From Trematomus loennbergii (Eukaryota; Chordata; Actinopteri; Perciformes; Nototheniidae), in NCBI GenBank assembly GCA_012861695.1, contig JAAOOA010000176.1, positions 310,001 through 374,000 on the forward strand: a stretch of 64,000 nucleotides of DNA, given 5' to 3'. Both the position numbers and the translations under genes were made by a program. This document shows positions 53,094 to 64,000 of the stretch, piece after piece; positions within the stretch are counted from its first letter, which is position 1; each line of letters opens with the position of its first letter. The notes under the pieces were generated by a model. The model worked only from the letters and a program-made list of their open reading frames with translations, was not told the DNA's origin and ran no database searches.

Positions 53094-53473
53094 TTTTATA
53101 CATGAGCATTTTCCTTTTTATCCTACGTTGTTGTTTTTTTAAACATGTTAAATTGTATGTGTTTTTCTTCAACAGATACCTGGACAAAGTCACTGTCCTG
53201 AACTGAATACAAAAGGACATTTCCCTCTGAAAGACATCCTGACTCCATCTGCTGGTGAATAAATGACATAGCAGCATTTCCTGATGTTGATAATTCACCC
53301 TGTGACGGAGGTCAGAGAAAACGAAAGTGGATTTTGACATTGTTGAACAGCGCTGAGACGCCATTACAGGGTGTGAGATTTCTGCTCGGAGACACACGTT
53401 TGGAGTATATTTGGGGAGAAGTGGAGAGACTGTAAGTTGGTGAGTCCTGCTCTAGAAATAACTTTAATACAAA

Positions 53474-54891
53474 ATGGCTGAGAAAATCGCTCTTGTTGAA
53501 AGTTTCCTGAGCTGCCATGTGTGTTCAGAGACTTTCAGAGATCCCGTGTCTCTGGGCTGTAACCACAGCTTCTGTTCGAGCTGCCTGCATAAATTCTGGG
53601 AACAAAGTAAGAACAAAAACTGTCCCATTTGTAAAAGAAAGTCCTCCAAAGATCCTGTGGGGAACTTTGCACTGAAGGAACTGTCTGACTCCTTTGCTGA
53701 GAGAGAAAAGCTGGATCATCTGAGACAGAAAAAGGAGAGAAGAAGGTGGAGGTGGTGGTGTGTAGTAAACATCCAGAAGAGCCTAGATTGTTCTGTATGG
53801 ATGAAGAGAGAGCTGTGTGTCCTTTCTGTGAGTTTTCTCTCCACCAGAGTCACAAGGTGGTTCCTGTAGAACAAGCAGTCAGTGAGCTGAAGGACCTGCT
53901 GAAATCTGACTTAGAGTCTCTGCAGGACAAGAGGGACAAATACAAAGGAGTGGAGACAACATACAATGAAGTGATTCAAGTGTCCAAGAAGCAGCTGCTG
54001 TCCACAGAGAGGCAGATCAGAGCAGAGTTCATCAAGCTCCATCAGTTCCTGAAAGAGGAAGAGGAGTCCAGACTGGCAGCTCTGAGGGAGGAAGAGGAGC
54101 AGAAAGGGAAGACTATCAGCAGAGAGATGAAGAGCATTCAGGAGCACATCTCCTCTCTGTCACACAGTATCTCTGCTGTTGAAGAAGAGCTGCAGAAACA
54201 CAACGTGCCCTTCCTCAGCAGTTATAAAGCCACTCAGAGCAGAGCCAGAGTCCAGAGCTCACTGTCAGACCCACAGCTGCTCTCAGGAGCGCTGACAGAT
54301 GTGGCCAAACACCTGGGCAACCTGTCCTTCAGAGTCTGGGAGAAGATGAAGGACCAGGTCCACTTCAGTCCTGTCCTTCTGGACCCAAACACTGCACACA
54401 GCGGCTCTCTCTGTCTGATGATCTGACCAGTGTGAGAAATGGAGACACAGATCAGCAGCTTCCTGATAATCCAGAGAGATTCACTAACGGTCCTGAGTTC
54501 TGGGCTCTGAGGGCTTCAGCTCAGGGAAACACAGCTGGGAGGTGGAGGTGGGAGATCATCCTGACTGGTTATAGGTTTGACTAAAGAGTCAGCTGACAGG
54601 AAGGGAGAGATATGTGTCTCACCAGAATATGGAATCGGTGTTTAGTATCGCAGTGGAGAATACACTAATGGTGCTGGTGAGACTGTCAGAGTGGAGAAGA
54701 ATCCAGAGGATCAGAGTCCAGCTGGACTATGACAGGGGGGAGGTGTCCTTCTACGACCCTGAACACATGACTCCCATCTGCACTCACAGAGACACTTTCA
54801 CTGAGAAACTCTTCCCATATTTCGGTATTGGAAAGCTGGTGATGCTAAAACTGCTGATATCAAAATCTGTCAGAGTGAGATTCCTCTGTGA
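53474..54891 (+). pseudogene. TRIM35/NF7-like RING E3 ubiquitin ligase, copy 3, frameshifted
   Basis: RING ligands are intact ([23 protein letters not shown]), then the frame shifts near 53704 inside the RING/B-box linker. B-box and coiled coil are open again from 53746 to 54426. The PRY-SPRY part has several breaks (near 54405, 54488, 54568, 54635, 54700 and 54832). This is the most damaged SPRY domain of the three copies, and a functional full-length protein is unlikely even if some breaks are errors. Confidence 0.85.
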
Positions 54892-56144
54892 TGCTCAGGA
54901 GTGTTGGTTCAGACTTTATTCTGACTTCACTGTCCGTCTACATCTCTTTGGAACAATCAAGAAAAGAATCAACAGATGATGAGATATTAATCTTTGCATG
55001 ACATTTTTACACATTATAATCAAAGAGTCAGTAAAAACAAAAACAAACAAAACAACTTGATTGTTTATTGCTATAGTTTATTTTGCATCATACTTTATTA
55101 CAGTGTGTTTATAGTTTTCATTTAACTCACTGACACTTTATTAAAATCGGAAAATCATTTTAAAATATATTGAGGCATGATTGATGAATGTTCACATTTT
55201 GAATCCAAAAATCTTTAAAAGAATGAATTTATTTTCTGTTTTTCTTTGTAATGGATGAAATGAGAAAGTTTGATTAAGTTTTGTGTGAATTCTTGAAGAA
55301 ATGTAAGAAGTTTGTATTTCGTGCTGAAACTTCATGAAATCAACAAACTAACAAATCAAAGCTGTCAGTTCTCCTTTTATCAACATCTAGTTTCTAGTCA
55401 AACATCATGTTATAGCAGGATAAGTTATCAGTTTAACTTTTTATATTTTTGGGTCTTTTGATGAATTATTTTTAGATATGTTGTTTTTCTGCAGGGAGCA
55501 AGTCATTTAATACATTTAGTTTAATTAATTATTTTTCTTACAATGTTCTTTCGTTAGCCTATGTGACATTTTCAGTCCTATATAGATGGACAATAACATT
55601 TATGGTAATTGAAAATATCAATTTCTAATTAACCTAGAGGGAATAACAGCTGTATAATTAAGTGTAGTATTTTTGATGCTGCTTCAGATATCTTGTGATT
55701 AAATAACCAGCAGTTTAATTCAGAAATGTGTCTGAGGTTGATTTCTGTTTCTGTAAATAAATAATCTGAACATCTTAATGATGTAATCTCTTCTTTAATT
55801 CATTGCATCCCTTCAAACATCTGTTTTAACCTTTACATTCATAGATGCCAAACTCATGAATCTCTGTCTCCTTGTGTGAAGTCATGTGACGGATGAACCT
55901 GCTGTAAACAAAGAAGCTCCCACCCTGATGAAGGAGACTCAGCAGAAAACATGTGAGGGGTAAAGCATGGCATACTGGAGCTGTGCCACGTGTTTGATTT
56001 GATGGAGTTGTTTTGATTCTCTCTTAGAAACTGTCAGGAGTCACATTCACATTCTCCAACTCCACTGCAGCATTATAACAAATACAAAGTAGCTTCAACA
56101 TTAAAAACAGTAATGCATTACAATAATTCCTGCAAAATACATAT
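54892..56144. other. TRIM copy 3 3' flank
   Basis: Same as 4296-5550; no gene seen. Confidence 0.45.
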
Positions 56145-56148
56145 TTAA

Positions 56149-56779
56149 CCCTTGTGTTGTGTTCGAAAGCTGTTACCGTTCATGGTGTTCGCGGGTCCAT
56201 TTTGACCCATGATTTATTTCAGTCCAAAACACACACAAAAATGACTATCATCCAATATTGTTTTAACTACATCATAACTAACTTATAATGCATTCATAAC
56301 CGTACAATCCTGTTGTAATTTAATGTTATGGCCCAAAACACATTACACCACATATTGCACACGTGCATGTGTGAGTTCAGGTTCAAGTGTTAGTGTACAT
56401 ATTCTTTGAGAAAGGTGGAGTTCCCGTGGGGGAGGGGGGCAGAGGGAGGGGAGACCAGGTGCATGTTGCGAACAATTATTGTTACAGTGTATGAAGGGGG
56501 GGGGGTCTCTAAAGTCAAAGATGAATCTTGATTGGGCCAAATTTGACCCGAGTGACCCAAAACAATTCTGCCGGGTCTCCCCAGACCCCAACACCAAATT
56601 ATACACTTTTTTTTAGAGACCTTCAGACTTGGCAAAAATGGTCAAAATGAGTTTTGTAGTGTTTATATATCTGTAGTGGAGGATATCATGAAGCCTTGTT
56701 CAGATACAAAACTAGAGCGTAGTTATTATATCATTCTAACTTGAAACGGGTCACGGGAGACCCCAACCCAACATAAGGG
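56149..56779. mobile_element. piggyBac-like element, unit 3
   Basis: TTAA at 56145-56148 and 56780-56783, CCCT...AGGG ends. Confidence 0.7.
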
Positions 56780-57658
56780 TTAATCACTTTGATCATTTGT
56801 CTTCATTCACTTCAAACCCAAATGATCCAGTTGTTGATCAGCTGTGTTATTTAAGGTGTAATAAAACAGCCTCATTGAAGAGGACATACTGAGGGGTTAT
56901 ACACACAGAGCATGACTGTCTGAATGATTTGCTCTGTAGGAGAGTCTTCACTCAAGATGTACTACTTTCACTACAACATGTATTCATTGTGTAACCTACA
57001 GTCTTCAAGGAGAACATATACAAATGTGCAAAATGTGCTCCACATCATAATATGTGATTGCATGGTCACGTTTCACTTCCCGTAAACACCACAAGATGAA
57101 GACAAAGTCAAGATGTGTTTAACAGCTGGATCATTTTGAACACTGAACATGTCATTTCTTTCACTTATTCACATGATATTATTGTTTCATGCACAGGTTG
57201 ATCAATAGCCATTTTTATTGTAATACATATCCTTCACAGAAACACCATCCTGTTTGACAGACATACTGTATGTCCAGGGAATGTAAGAGATGAATCTCTG
57301 CTGTGGCTCTCGTTGTGGCTTCATCAGGCACAAAGTGGTCCAATCATCTCAAACACATTCTTCAGATTGCATTATATCTTAGACATGAGTCTTTCAGCTC
57401 TTCACAGTCCAACTGTTGTTTTGAGCTGCTATCATGAAACCTGGTTGAACAACTTAAACAGAAAATTAAAAAATTCAGACAATCTTTTCATTTTCTGTTA
57501 TCTCATTCCTTCCTTTGTTAACCGGAGTTAGAGAACAACTCAGCTGCTACAAACCTACTTACAGGGCAACATAAGTATCTGTATGAGTGCAGTTTGTCTT
57601 TCCTCATGCCAAACACTTTACACCACAAACATTTACTGTTCAAATACAAATCAGTGTC

Positions 57659-58584
57659 AGCTCCTGCACGTTCTCTTGAAGCCCCGCCTCCAGGAAGTAG
57701 TCTCTGTTTAATGAGCCAATTAGGCTTTCCCCTCTCATCCTGAACAGGTCACCCTCCTGGTCAAACGTCAGAGGAAGGCTGAAGATGGGAACTCCCTGGT
57801 AGATGGCCTCTTGAAGTGTGTTGGTGACCTTCTGATGTGACCACTCAAGCTCTGCTATCTCCTCAGTGTCAAATAATTGTTGATCTAATTCCTTTATTCA
57901 TCTCTATAAACATACAAATATAATACATTAGAGTCTATACATGTTCTGATCTTAATCTCTTCATGTTAGGACACATTTAAGTACGCCTATATTTACATAT
58001 CTCTCCCTGTGTCACATTTTTCTCTCCAAAACATAGTCAGGTGACGTAGACGTGAAGAAGTGTGGGCCCACAGCTGAGAGGAGTTACAGTAAGACTGGCC
58101 CAGTGTCCTCTGCCATGACGGGGAGATAGAAAGTCTTCAGGTTCAAATCAGAGACAGTGATCATACGGCTGTCTTGCCTCTTCAGATAAAGAAGTGTATT
58201 GCTTGCCCTGTCTACATTTGGAAAGAGAGAGGCAGTGTTTCAGCATTGATGATGGAATATAACGTAAATGTTTATCCCTCTTCTCCTTGTGAAAGATCCA
58301 ACAATCTTTCAGGGTCAGACATCACGTCGGTTACCTGCAAGTTTCTTTGATTCTTATTACAATGCTCATTAAGATATTCCTTTGCATTGAGGAGAAGACA
58401 CCACTATGGTCCCCAAGCTCTCAGTAATAATACATCTATTCTCCATAAAGTCCTCAAGACGTTGAAGGGTCAAACTGAAACTTGTAGACAATGTTGGGCA
58501 TGGAGGGACGAGGGGACCTCAAAGAGAGGTCAGTTCTCATCAACCAAATATCTGCTGCCTGAAGGAACTCTTCACAGTGGACGC
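57659..58584 (-). pseudogene. UGT5-like remnant, unit 3, middle and donor-site pieces
   Basis: Same pieces as in units 1 and 2 (EAIYQGVP block near 57870-57659, PRP.MPN block near 58584-58455). Here the N-terminal exon is also found further upstream on the minus strand (59520-59372), so unit 3 keeps more of the ancestral gene. Confidence 0.6.
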
Positions 58585-58657
58585 TAGGACCAAAGTGACG
58601 GGGGACTAATGGTGTAGTGAGGCTCTCTTATATTCATCTCATTCATAAGTCATATCC

Positions 58658-59175
58658 AGAGGTGGGAGAAGAAGTATTCAAATCTAATACTTAAGTAAAA
58701 GTAGAAGTACCAGAGTGTAGGAATACTATGTTACAGTAAAACATTTTTTAAACTTATATAAATATAGTTAAAGTAGCAAAAGCAAAAGTACTTATGATGC
58801 AGATTGGCCTATTTCGGGAGTAATATATATAACATATTTTGAATATAATTTTTGATGCAAAAATATGTTTATCATTGCATGAAGTCATTTTTATTATTTT
58901 ATTTACTTTAGTGTAGTTTGTGAATTTAGTCCAGGTCCAGATAAAAATACTTATTTAAGTGTTGATTATGTTCTATATCCTTAATCCAAATCTGCAAGGT
59001 AACTTAAAGTAATTAATACATGTAGTGGAGTAAAAGTACAATATTTACCTCTGAATTGTGGTGGGGTAAAAGTACAAAGTAGCAGAAAATGGATATACTC
59101 TCGTAAAGTACACAAACCTCAGAATTGTAGCTTAGTAAGTACTTGAGTAAATGTACTTAGTTACTTTACACCAGT
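58658..59175. repeat. dispersed AGTAAAAGTA-type repeat, fuller copy
   Basis: Runs from cagaggtgggagaagaagta to aaatgtacttagttacttta and caccagtgg; the ends are weakly inverted. It lies in the UGT remnant between the N-terminal and middle pieces. Units 1 and 2 share it only up to about 58740. Confidence 0.6.
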
Positions 59176-59371
59176 GGTAATATCAATGCAAAAACAAAAT
59201 GTCACCTTAACTCATGTCATTAGTCAGTGCATGGTCTGGTAAAGGAACATATACGATGGTGATGGGGAACTGCGAAGTCCAACTCTTCTCCATCTTTGAA
59301 ATATGAAGTTGAAGTGTACGCTCTGACGCAGCTGCAGCATTCTGGTTGTGAAATACTTCATGTTGTTTGCA

Positions 59372-59520
59372 TCAGTTCCAGTAACACGGTGGAGGGGGAT
59401 TGTAGTGATGGGACTCTGCGTTGATGTAGCAGCTGGTTTCGGTCTGGATCTCTGGGATGTTCTGACCTCTGGAGTGGAGCTGCTGGGTGAAGATCTTCAT
59501 GTTGACCCAGTGGTTTGACC
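59372..59520 (-). pseudogene. UGT N-terminal exon fragment
   Basis: On the minus strand the frame reads SNHWVNMKIFTQQLHSRG and later TETSCYINAESHHYNP, matching the UGT N-terminus GSHWVNMK...LHSRGH...T.SWYI...SPHY of fish UGT5-type proteins, the acceptor-binding part. It ends in a stop at 59372-59374, and the upstream codons are in another frame. It is a dead exon, about 800 bases 5' of the middle pieces. Confidence 0.65.
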
Positions 59521-59689
59521 CAGGAGAGCGGAGCAGCCGGTGTCAGCGGTCTCACCTGGATCATCCTGAGGTGAAGCTGGAACCATGAAACAAGGAGGAG
59601 GTTCAGTGGAGACAGGTTTCATCAGGAGGGTTTCATGTTTCCTGTTGATGTTCTGCTGCTGATGCAAAAGAGTTCACTGTATATGTGAC

Positions 59690-59790
59690 GTTCCAACGAT
59701 CCGATTCTTTTGAACGGCTCTTTGGTACGAACGAAGGGAACCGAATCGTTCTTGGTGAGAGCCGTTCTTTTTATCGTTGGTTCCCTGCCT
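59690..59790. repeat. imperfect inverted repeat (aacggctctt / gagccgttct)
   Basis: gaacggctctttggtacg and the complementary gagccgttctttttat lie about 45 bases apart, with gattctttt and gaatcgttct inside. It may be the end of a DNA element or a hairpin; class unknown. Confidence 0.35.
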
Positions 59791-60522
59791 GCCATAAATC
59801 CACTCGCCTTTAAAGGAACTTGCTTTGACATTGTTGGTTGCTTCTTCATGCATCATTATTATCTGAATATATTTCATAAAAACTGATATTTGGTTTAAGT
59901 ATTTAAAGTTTTGAGGGGTTTTGCAATGAAAACAAAGAACGTAAAAAGACACCTAAAACATGTGCTCTTCCAGACTGTTGTGTTTGTGTGACTCTAAACA
60001 TAAATACTGTATACTCCAACTCTTATGGATGTAGCAGGAACACTGGGTTCAGGTAACTGTCCCACACTCATCTCTACACCCTGAACTCACCATCACCTAA
60101 AGTAGGTCAACTCCTCCCCCAGAGCCAACCCCTAATTAACTCAGGGGTATTTAAGGCACCTGTGGCATCATGGCAGCCTTTGTTTCGTTTGCTGTCTGCC
60201 TGTTGCCACATGGCCACCTTAAGGGTAGGTACAATAGGGGCGTTCACACCAAGTACTTTTCCCACAGTAGTTCATCAGAACTTTAGTTCATCAGAACTTT
60301 AGTTCTGATGAACTAAAGCACTTCGCGTTCACACCAAAATGAGTTCCTGGGGGTGGATTAGGCAAATGAGCCGCTGACGTCACTTCTTCTTCTTCTGCTT
60401 TGGGTTTACTGGCAGGCCGCAAACAACTTCACGGCGAGTACAGTAGGTGGCGGTATGCACCTTAAAGTTGCAATTCGCCAAAAAACCGAGAGAAGAAGAA
60501 AAAAAACTTTCGCTTCCGCTGT

Positions 60523-61051
60523 ATGCTTCTGTTTACCTTCCGACCTCAGACACGGTATGGAGTTGACGTTTTGGTGGTCGTGTTATACAGCTTCGTAACG
60601 GAGTTATTTAAGCCAATAACTCAGCCACAAATACAAATACAGATCGACCATTCAAATGCAATAGAAATGCTGAGTCGGAGGCGAAGGCGGTTAAGAAGCC
60701 TTAACAAAAGGATTGGACGACGAAAGCACACGCTTTGGACAGCCGAGGATGATGGCCGTTATCACGCCCAAAGAACAGCAATGGTACGTTCATTAAATCA
60801 CATTAATAATATCTAATGTAGGATTTATGGAGTTATGTAGGGCTAATTTGTGTCTTTGTATGTGTTCCAGATATGCGAATACTACGGAACTCTGGGTGAA
60901 CAATAGAACGTCGGCCTGGTGGGAGGTGCTGCCAACATGTGCAGTGGATCAAAGATTTCCGAATGTCCAAGGGCTCTTTTCAACTCCTCTGTATTCGCCT
61001 GGAAGCAACGTTGTGGAGAGGCATCTGAACAGCATGGAAATTGTAAATTGA
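60523..61051 (+). pseudogene. remnant frames in the Harbinger-like element
   Basis: A first frame (60523-60816) is Arg-rich (SRRRRRLRSLNKRIGRRK). A second (60827-61051) begins after an acceptor-like tgtgttccag at 60870 and includes NNRTSAWWEVLPTCAVDQ. The TSAWWE-like stretch recalls the N-terminal part of Harbinger transposases, but no DDE catalytic block is present. I treat it as a dead fragment. Confidence 0.35.
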
Positions 61052-61472
61052 CAATAAAGCTGATATTTTGTACAGTGCATTTGGTTCTCTCTTTTATTTA
61101 CCAGTCAACAGACACAATTACAATAGTGCAGACACACCTTAGTGCAAAGATTAAATGTCAGTATCAAAACAGTACTCAGACTGTATATTTGTATATTAAT
61201 GAGTATATTATGTTAAATGTGTGTTAAAGACAATGGGATGAGGTTGAAAGCTCTTTAAAAACTTTTGTATACATACATGTTAACATACATGTTAAGCATG
61301 CACACCTGAAGAACTACGTTACACACACACAGGTTAGTCTGTGTACCGCTGCACTGCTGCTGGTTTAAACAAAGACAGTCATGATGCTAGTGCCGTGCAT
61401 GTAGGTTCTCTTTTATTTATCAGCAGCAGATCAATAAGTGTCAGTAGTATCAAAACAATATAATAACAGTGG

Positions 61473-61475
<3 letters not shown>

Positions 61476-61510
<35 letters not shown>
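61476..61510. repeat. (AT)n microsatellite
   Basis: About 17 AT units inside the Harbinger-like element; a shorter run follows near 61580. Confidence 0.9.
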
Positions 61511-61512
<2 letters not shown>

Positions 61513-61611
61513 ACAATAGGTAGGCTCAGCAGCAGACACACCTTAGTGCAAAGTTAGGTGTCAGTATTAATAACAGTGGCATATATATATAATCACAATA
61601 ATACAAAATTA

Positions 61612-61748
61612 ACTGTCACAGGTGTAGGCAATTTGGGGTGAAGTGTCTTGCCCAGGGACACAACGACATCCTGACTGCAGTGGGGTTTGAACCTGTGCTC
61701 CCCTGATCCTAACACCAACGCACCAGACCACTGCACCACACGCCTCCC
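61612..61748 (-). mobile_element. tRNA-derived SINE inside the Harbinger-like element
   Basis: Minus strand A box TGGTGCAGTGG (61738-61728) and B box GGTTCAAACCCC (61694-61683), followed by ttgtgtccctgggcaagaca. It is a different family from the SINE at 32634. Confidence 0.65.
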
Positions 61749-61749
61749 A

Positions 61750-63060
61750 ACAAGTCATTGTACAGTTTATCAACGACAAGTTTTTCTTAATTTTTGTATT
61801 GAAGGCCTGTTGGATTTAATCAGCTCGCTCGCTCGCTGAAATATGCAAGATACAAGATCAGTTTAATCGCAACAACGAGGCAAAATGTTGATTAATAGTC
61901 CAGTTTACTCTGAGATAGAAGATCAAACCGTTTTCATGTAATCCTTTTATTTATACATCACATATACTGAGGTAGCTGGGCCAATCAAGCTTGGACTGAA
62001 ATATCGAAATTACATCTCTCTTTGATATTGACTACAATTATTGCTACAATGCATCAATTAATTATCAAGCAAATGACTTGTGCATGAACTCTAAGCAGCG
62101 GTGATGCAATAGATATTTCGATTTACTTTTACTTATTAATAGTTATATCACCTTCTTCTTCTTTCAAGGCCAGAGTAGTTACAGTGTAAGTGGATTGACA
62201 TATAACATAACATGGCTGAGTACAATTATAACAATCAATAAAAAAAGGAAAAATAAATAGAATTTCAATTACATTTCTACTTAAATGTGCAAAAATATGA
62301 GAACATCAGTCTTTGTGGCATGCAGGTAATCAACTGTTTAAGCTTTTACCATTAACATGTAGAATGAATGTTGCAAATTACTTGAAATTATAGCAACTAA
62401 TGTATTGTTAGAGGTAGCATTATGTCCAGCTAGCATGCTAATTGCTAACGTTATATTATCGTTTTATCCCGGAGGGAAAACTAGTTTCTAATCCTGAGAG
62501 AAACACCTCGCCTGAAACACACGATTAGTGCCATGAGTTAGTGAAGCAAATTACAGAACATTGCACACTTATTCACAAGTCAATACGTGTTCATAGCGGG
62601 CACGGCTGAGAATAGCTAGCTAGCTAGATGTTGTTAGCCAGCTTGGACCTAACGTTAGCAAGTTCTAGCATGGCTAGCTCGATCTACTGAGCAAATAAAA
62701 GTACATCTAAGACCAGTATTGTGCAGATTAAAACAGTGCAGTGCATGTATTTTATTTTACCTTGGTAGTCGTCCCGACATGACTTTGCCAGGTCTGCTAA
62801 CTTTGCTGATCCACTGAAACTGCATGCAGTAGAAGCTTCTGAATGCGGCGCTTCGCGTCCTCCGAGTAAATCGCCAGAAGCGCAGACACATCCTCATCAC
62901 TCCACCGCTCCAATTGATTTATTTAGTGTTGCTATAATAACTGCTTTCACAAAAGGAATCTCTTCGGGTGCGCTGTCCGAAGCAAGCAAATACAATGGCC
63001 GCTTCCAAAAAAAATTCAGAGTCGTGTTTGCATTCCGCACAGCCAATCAGACGTACGAAC
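61750..63060. other. right interior of the Harbinger-like element, no gene
   Basis: AT-rich with gctagc-rich patches (62610-62690). No open frame or catalytic motif. Confidence 0.4.
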
Positions 63061-63653
63061 TACTTTCTCCCACAACAGTCCCTGCTCTCTAGCAGGGCCT
63101 GAAAAGCGGGTCTGAAGAACTAAGTTGAGCTACTTTAGTTCCTGGGGCTTTTTGGTGTGAACGCAAATATATCGTAGTTCTGATGAACTATTGTGGGAAA
63201 AGTACACCAAAGTACTCCGGTGTGAACGCACCTAATGTCATGTTTGATCAACAGCTTAATATTACTCATGTGCATCTTATATTAGCACTGAACTACATTC
63301 ATTTGTATTAGCCTACTGTCAGCTTGTATCCTGGTCCACCTGGTGTTCCTTTGGCCAAATGTGCTGCCTGAAGTCCTGTTAACCTGGAGGGATGTGTGTT
63401 GGTCCTTAGTACTTTAGTATTAATCCTACTGAGCAGTGGTGGTATCAGCTGCTCTTTTGCTATAGTTAGGTTTTGCTCGAATTAGGTTTTGTTTCAATTT
63501 AGTTTTGCTGTCTTATATTTAGGATTTGCTAGTTTGGACCAACTGGATAATTGTTTCTTCTGCTTTATACTCATGTGTTGTTTCTTTGCCCCTTGAGTTG
63601 GAGTCAGCTAGTGGTGGATAGGCCCACAGTCTAATTCCCTTCACGGCTTGTAG

Positions 63654-64000
63654 TGGTAAGAGCACTGGGACACAGTTTGTAGTGAGTTTTGGTTTGCAGT
63701 GAGCACCGGTGGTGGGTAAGTGGGACACAGCCATGTTAGACTGCCTTCCCCTGGCTGGCATCTGCCCACTCCCCTTTTCCCCTCATTGATTTTAGTCATT
63801 TTTTATATAAGTGTTTTTACCAAGAATAAACAAATACATGTGATTGACATTTTGAAATGAACTGTTAAACCGTTTCTTTATAATTGAACCACGTCTCTGT
63901 CTTGTGTCAGTCACGAACTTGTAGAGCCTTCTTAGTTCTGAGGTGTAAATTAAATATCTCCTGGGGCGAAAATCCCCAGGTGGCGTTGTCAGGCATTTTG
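63654..64000 (+). repeat. LTR-like direct repeat, right copy
   Basis: Counterpart of 1-345, with small indels. It keeps the TATA-like tatataag, AATAAA, a 7-base hairpin CCTGGGG...CCCCAGG and TGGCGTTGTCAGGC. The window ends just after it, so what follows is unknown. Confidence 0.45.

Larger units (their letters stand above)
60236..63233. mobile_element. PIF/Harbinger-like DNA element, 3.0 kb
   Basis: Ends AGGGGCGTTCACACC and (complement) AGGTGCGTTCACACC, with long inverted arms: cttttcccaca.tagttcatcagaact and cgttcacacc recur on both sides, over about 120 bases. A 3-base AAT duplication is at 60233-60235 and 63234-63236, as Harbinger elements make. The interior has only short remnant frames. 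Confidence 0.7.
60021..63975 (+). mobile_element. possible long LTR, interrupted by a Harbinger-like element
   Basis: The sequence 63237-63975 leads into the LTR-like repeat seen at the window start, and 60021-60235 (tgtagcaggaacactgggtt; ggtatttaaggcacctgtgg) would be its 5' part, giving an LTR of about 950 bases without the insert. Its end is marked by the hairpin CCTGGGG...CCCCAGG and the primer-site-like TGGCGTTGTCAGGC. The 5' edge is a guess. Confidence 0.35.

Noticed and set aside
60523..60816. Host gene with Arg-rich protein
   Set aside because: Lies between the inverted arms of the Harbinger-like element; better read as a transposon remnant.

Overview
The window looks like genomic DNA of a teleost (ray-finned) fish. 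The genes have spliced exons, one gene is a fish-type single-coding-exon TRIM, and the repeats are the usual teleost mix: L2 (Maui-like) LINEs, a chromodomain Ty3/gypsy element, hAT, PIF/Harbinger, TTAA-inserting elements, tRNA-derived SINEs and long AC and TAA microsatellites. No bacterial, phage or CRISPR features were seen.

The backbone is a tandem segmental duplication of about two and a half units. Each unit reads left to right: a TRIM E3-ligase gene (+), its 3' flank with a piggyBac-like insert, a broken UDP-glucuronosyltransferase remnant (-), a cluster of TTAA elements, an NXPE-family gene (+, six coding exons), and a linker with an old LTR fragment, a tRNA SINE and a hAT. Unit 1 has TRIM at 2876-4295, UGT remnant at 7065-7997, NXPE at 17174-26045 and linker at 26046-35390. 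Unit 2 has TRIM at 35861-37281, UGT remnant at 40110-41032, NXPE at 44723-50193 and linker at 50194-53003. Unit 3 is partial: TRIM at 53474-54891 and UGT remnant at 57659-58584, with the UGT N-terminal exon at 59372-59520. It leaves the shared sequence near 58740, inside a dispersed repeat.

Unit 1 is about 15.4 kb longer than unit 2. Insertions with visible empty sites in unit 2 explain almost all of this: a 5.07-kb CACTG-ended DNA element (9499-14569), a 3.2-kb L2 LINE (17567-20790) and a 5.14-kb Ty3/gypsy element (26609-31751). Smaller deletions in unit 2 and its linker explain the rest.

From 58740 to 64000 the DNA is not shared with the units, apart from a repeat of the first ~345 bases of the window at 63654-64000. 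A 3-kb Harbinger-like element (60236-63233) sits in what is probably a long LTR.

Most host genes carry single-base frameshifts, often in homopolymers. In the NXPE pair the breaks are at different places in each copy, so uncorrected long-read errors are as likely as real pseudogenes. TRIM2 and both NXPE genes are therefore annotated as probable genes with breaks, and TRIM1 and TRIM3 as pseudogenes. I found no convincing undescribed system. The most interesting items are the recent gypsy element with a predicted self-priming site, the UGT remnants, and a fragment of a DTDVVVL...FHAFTGCDT protein in NXPE intron 1.
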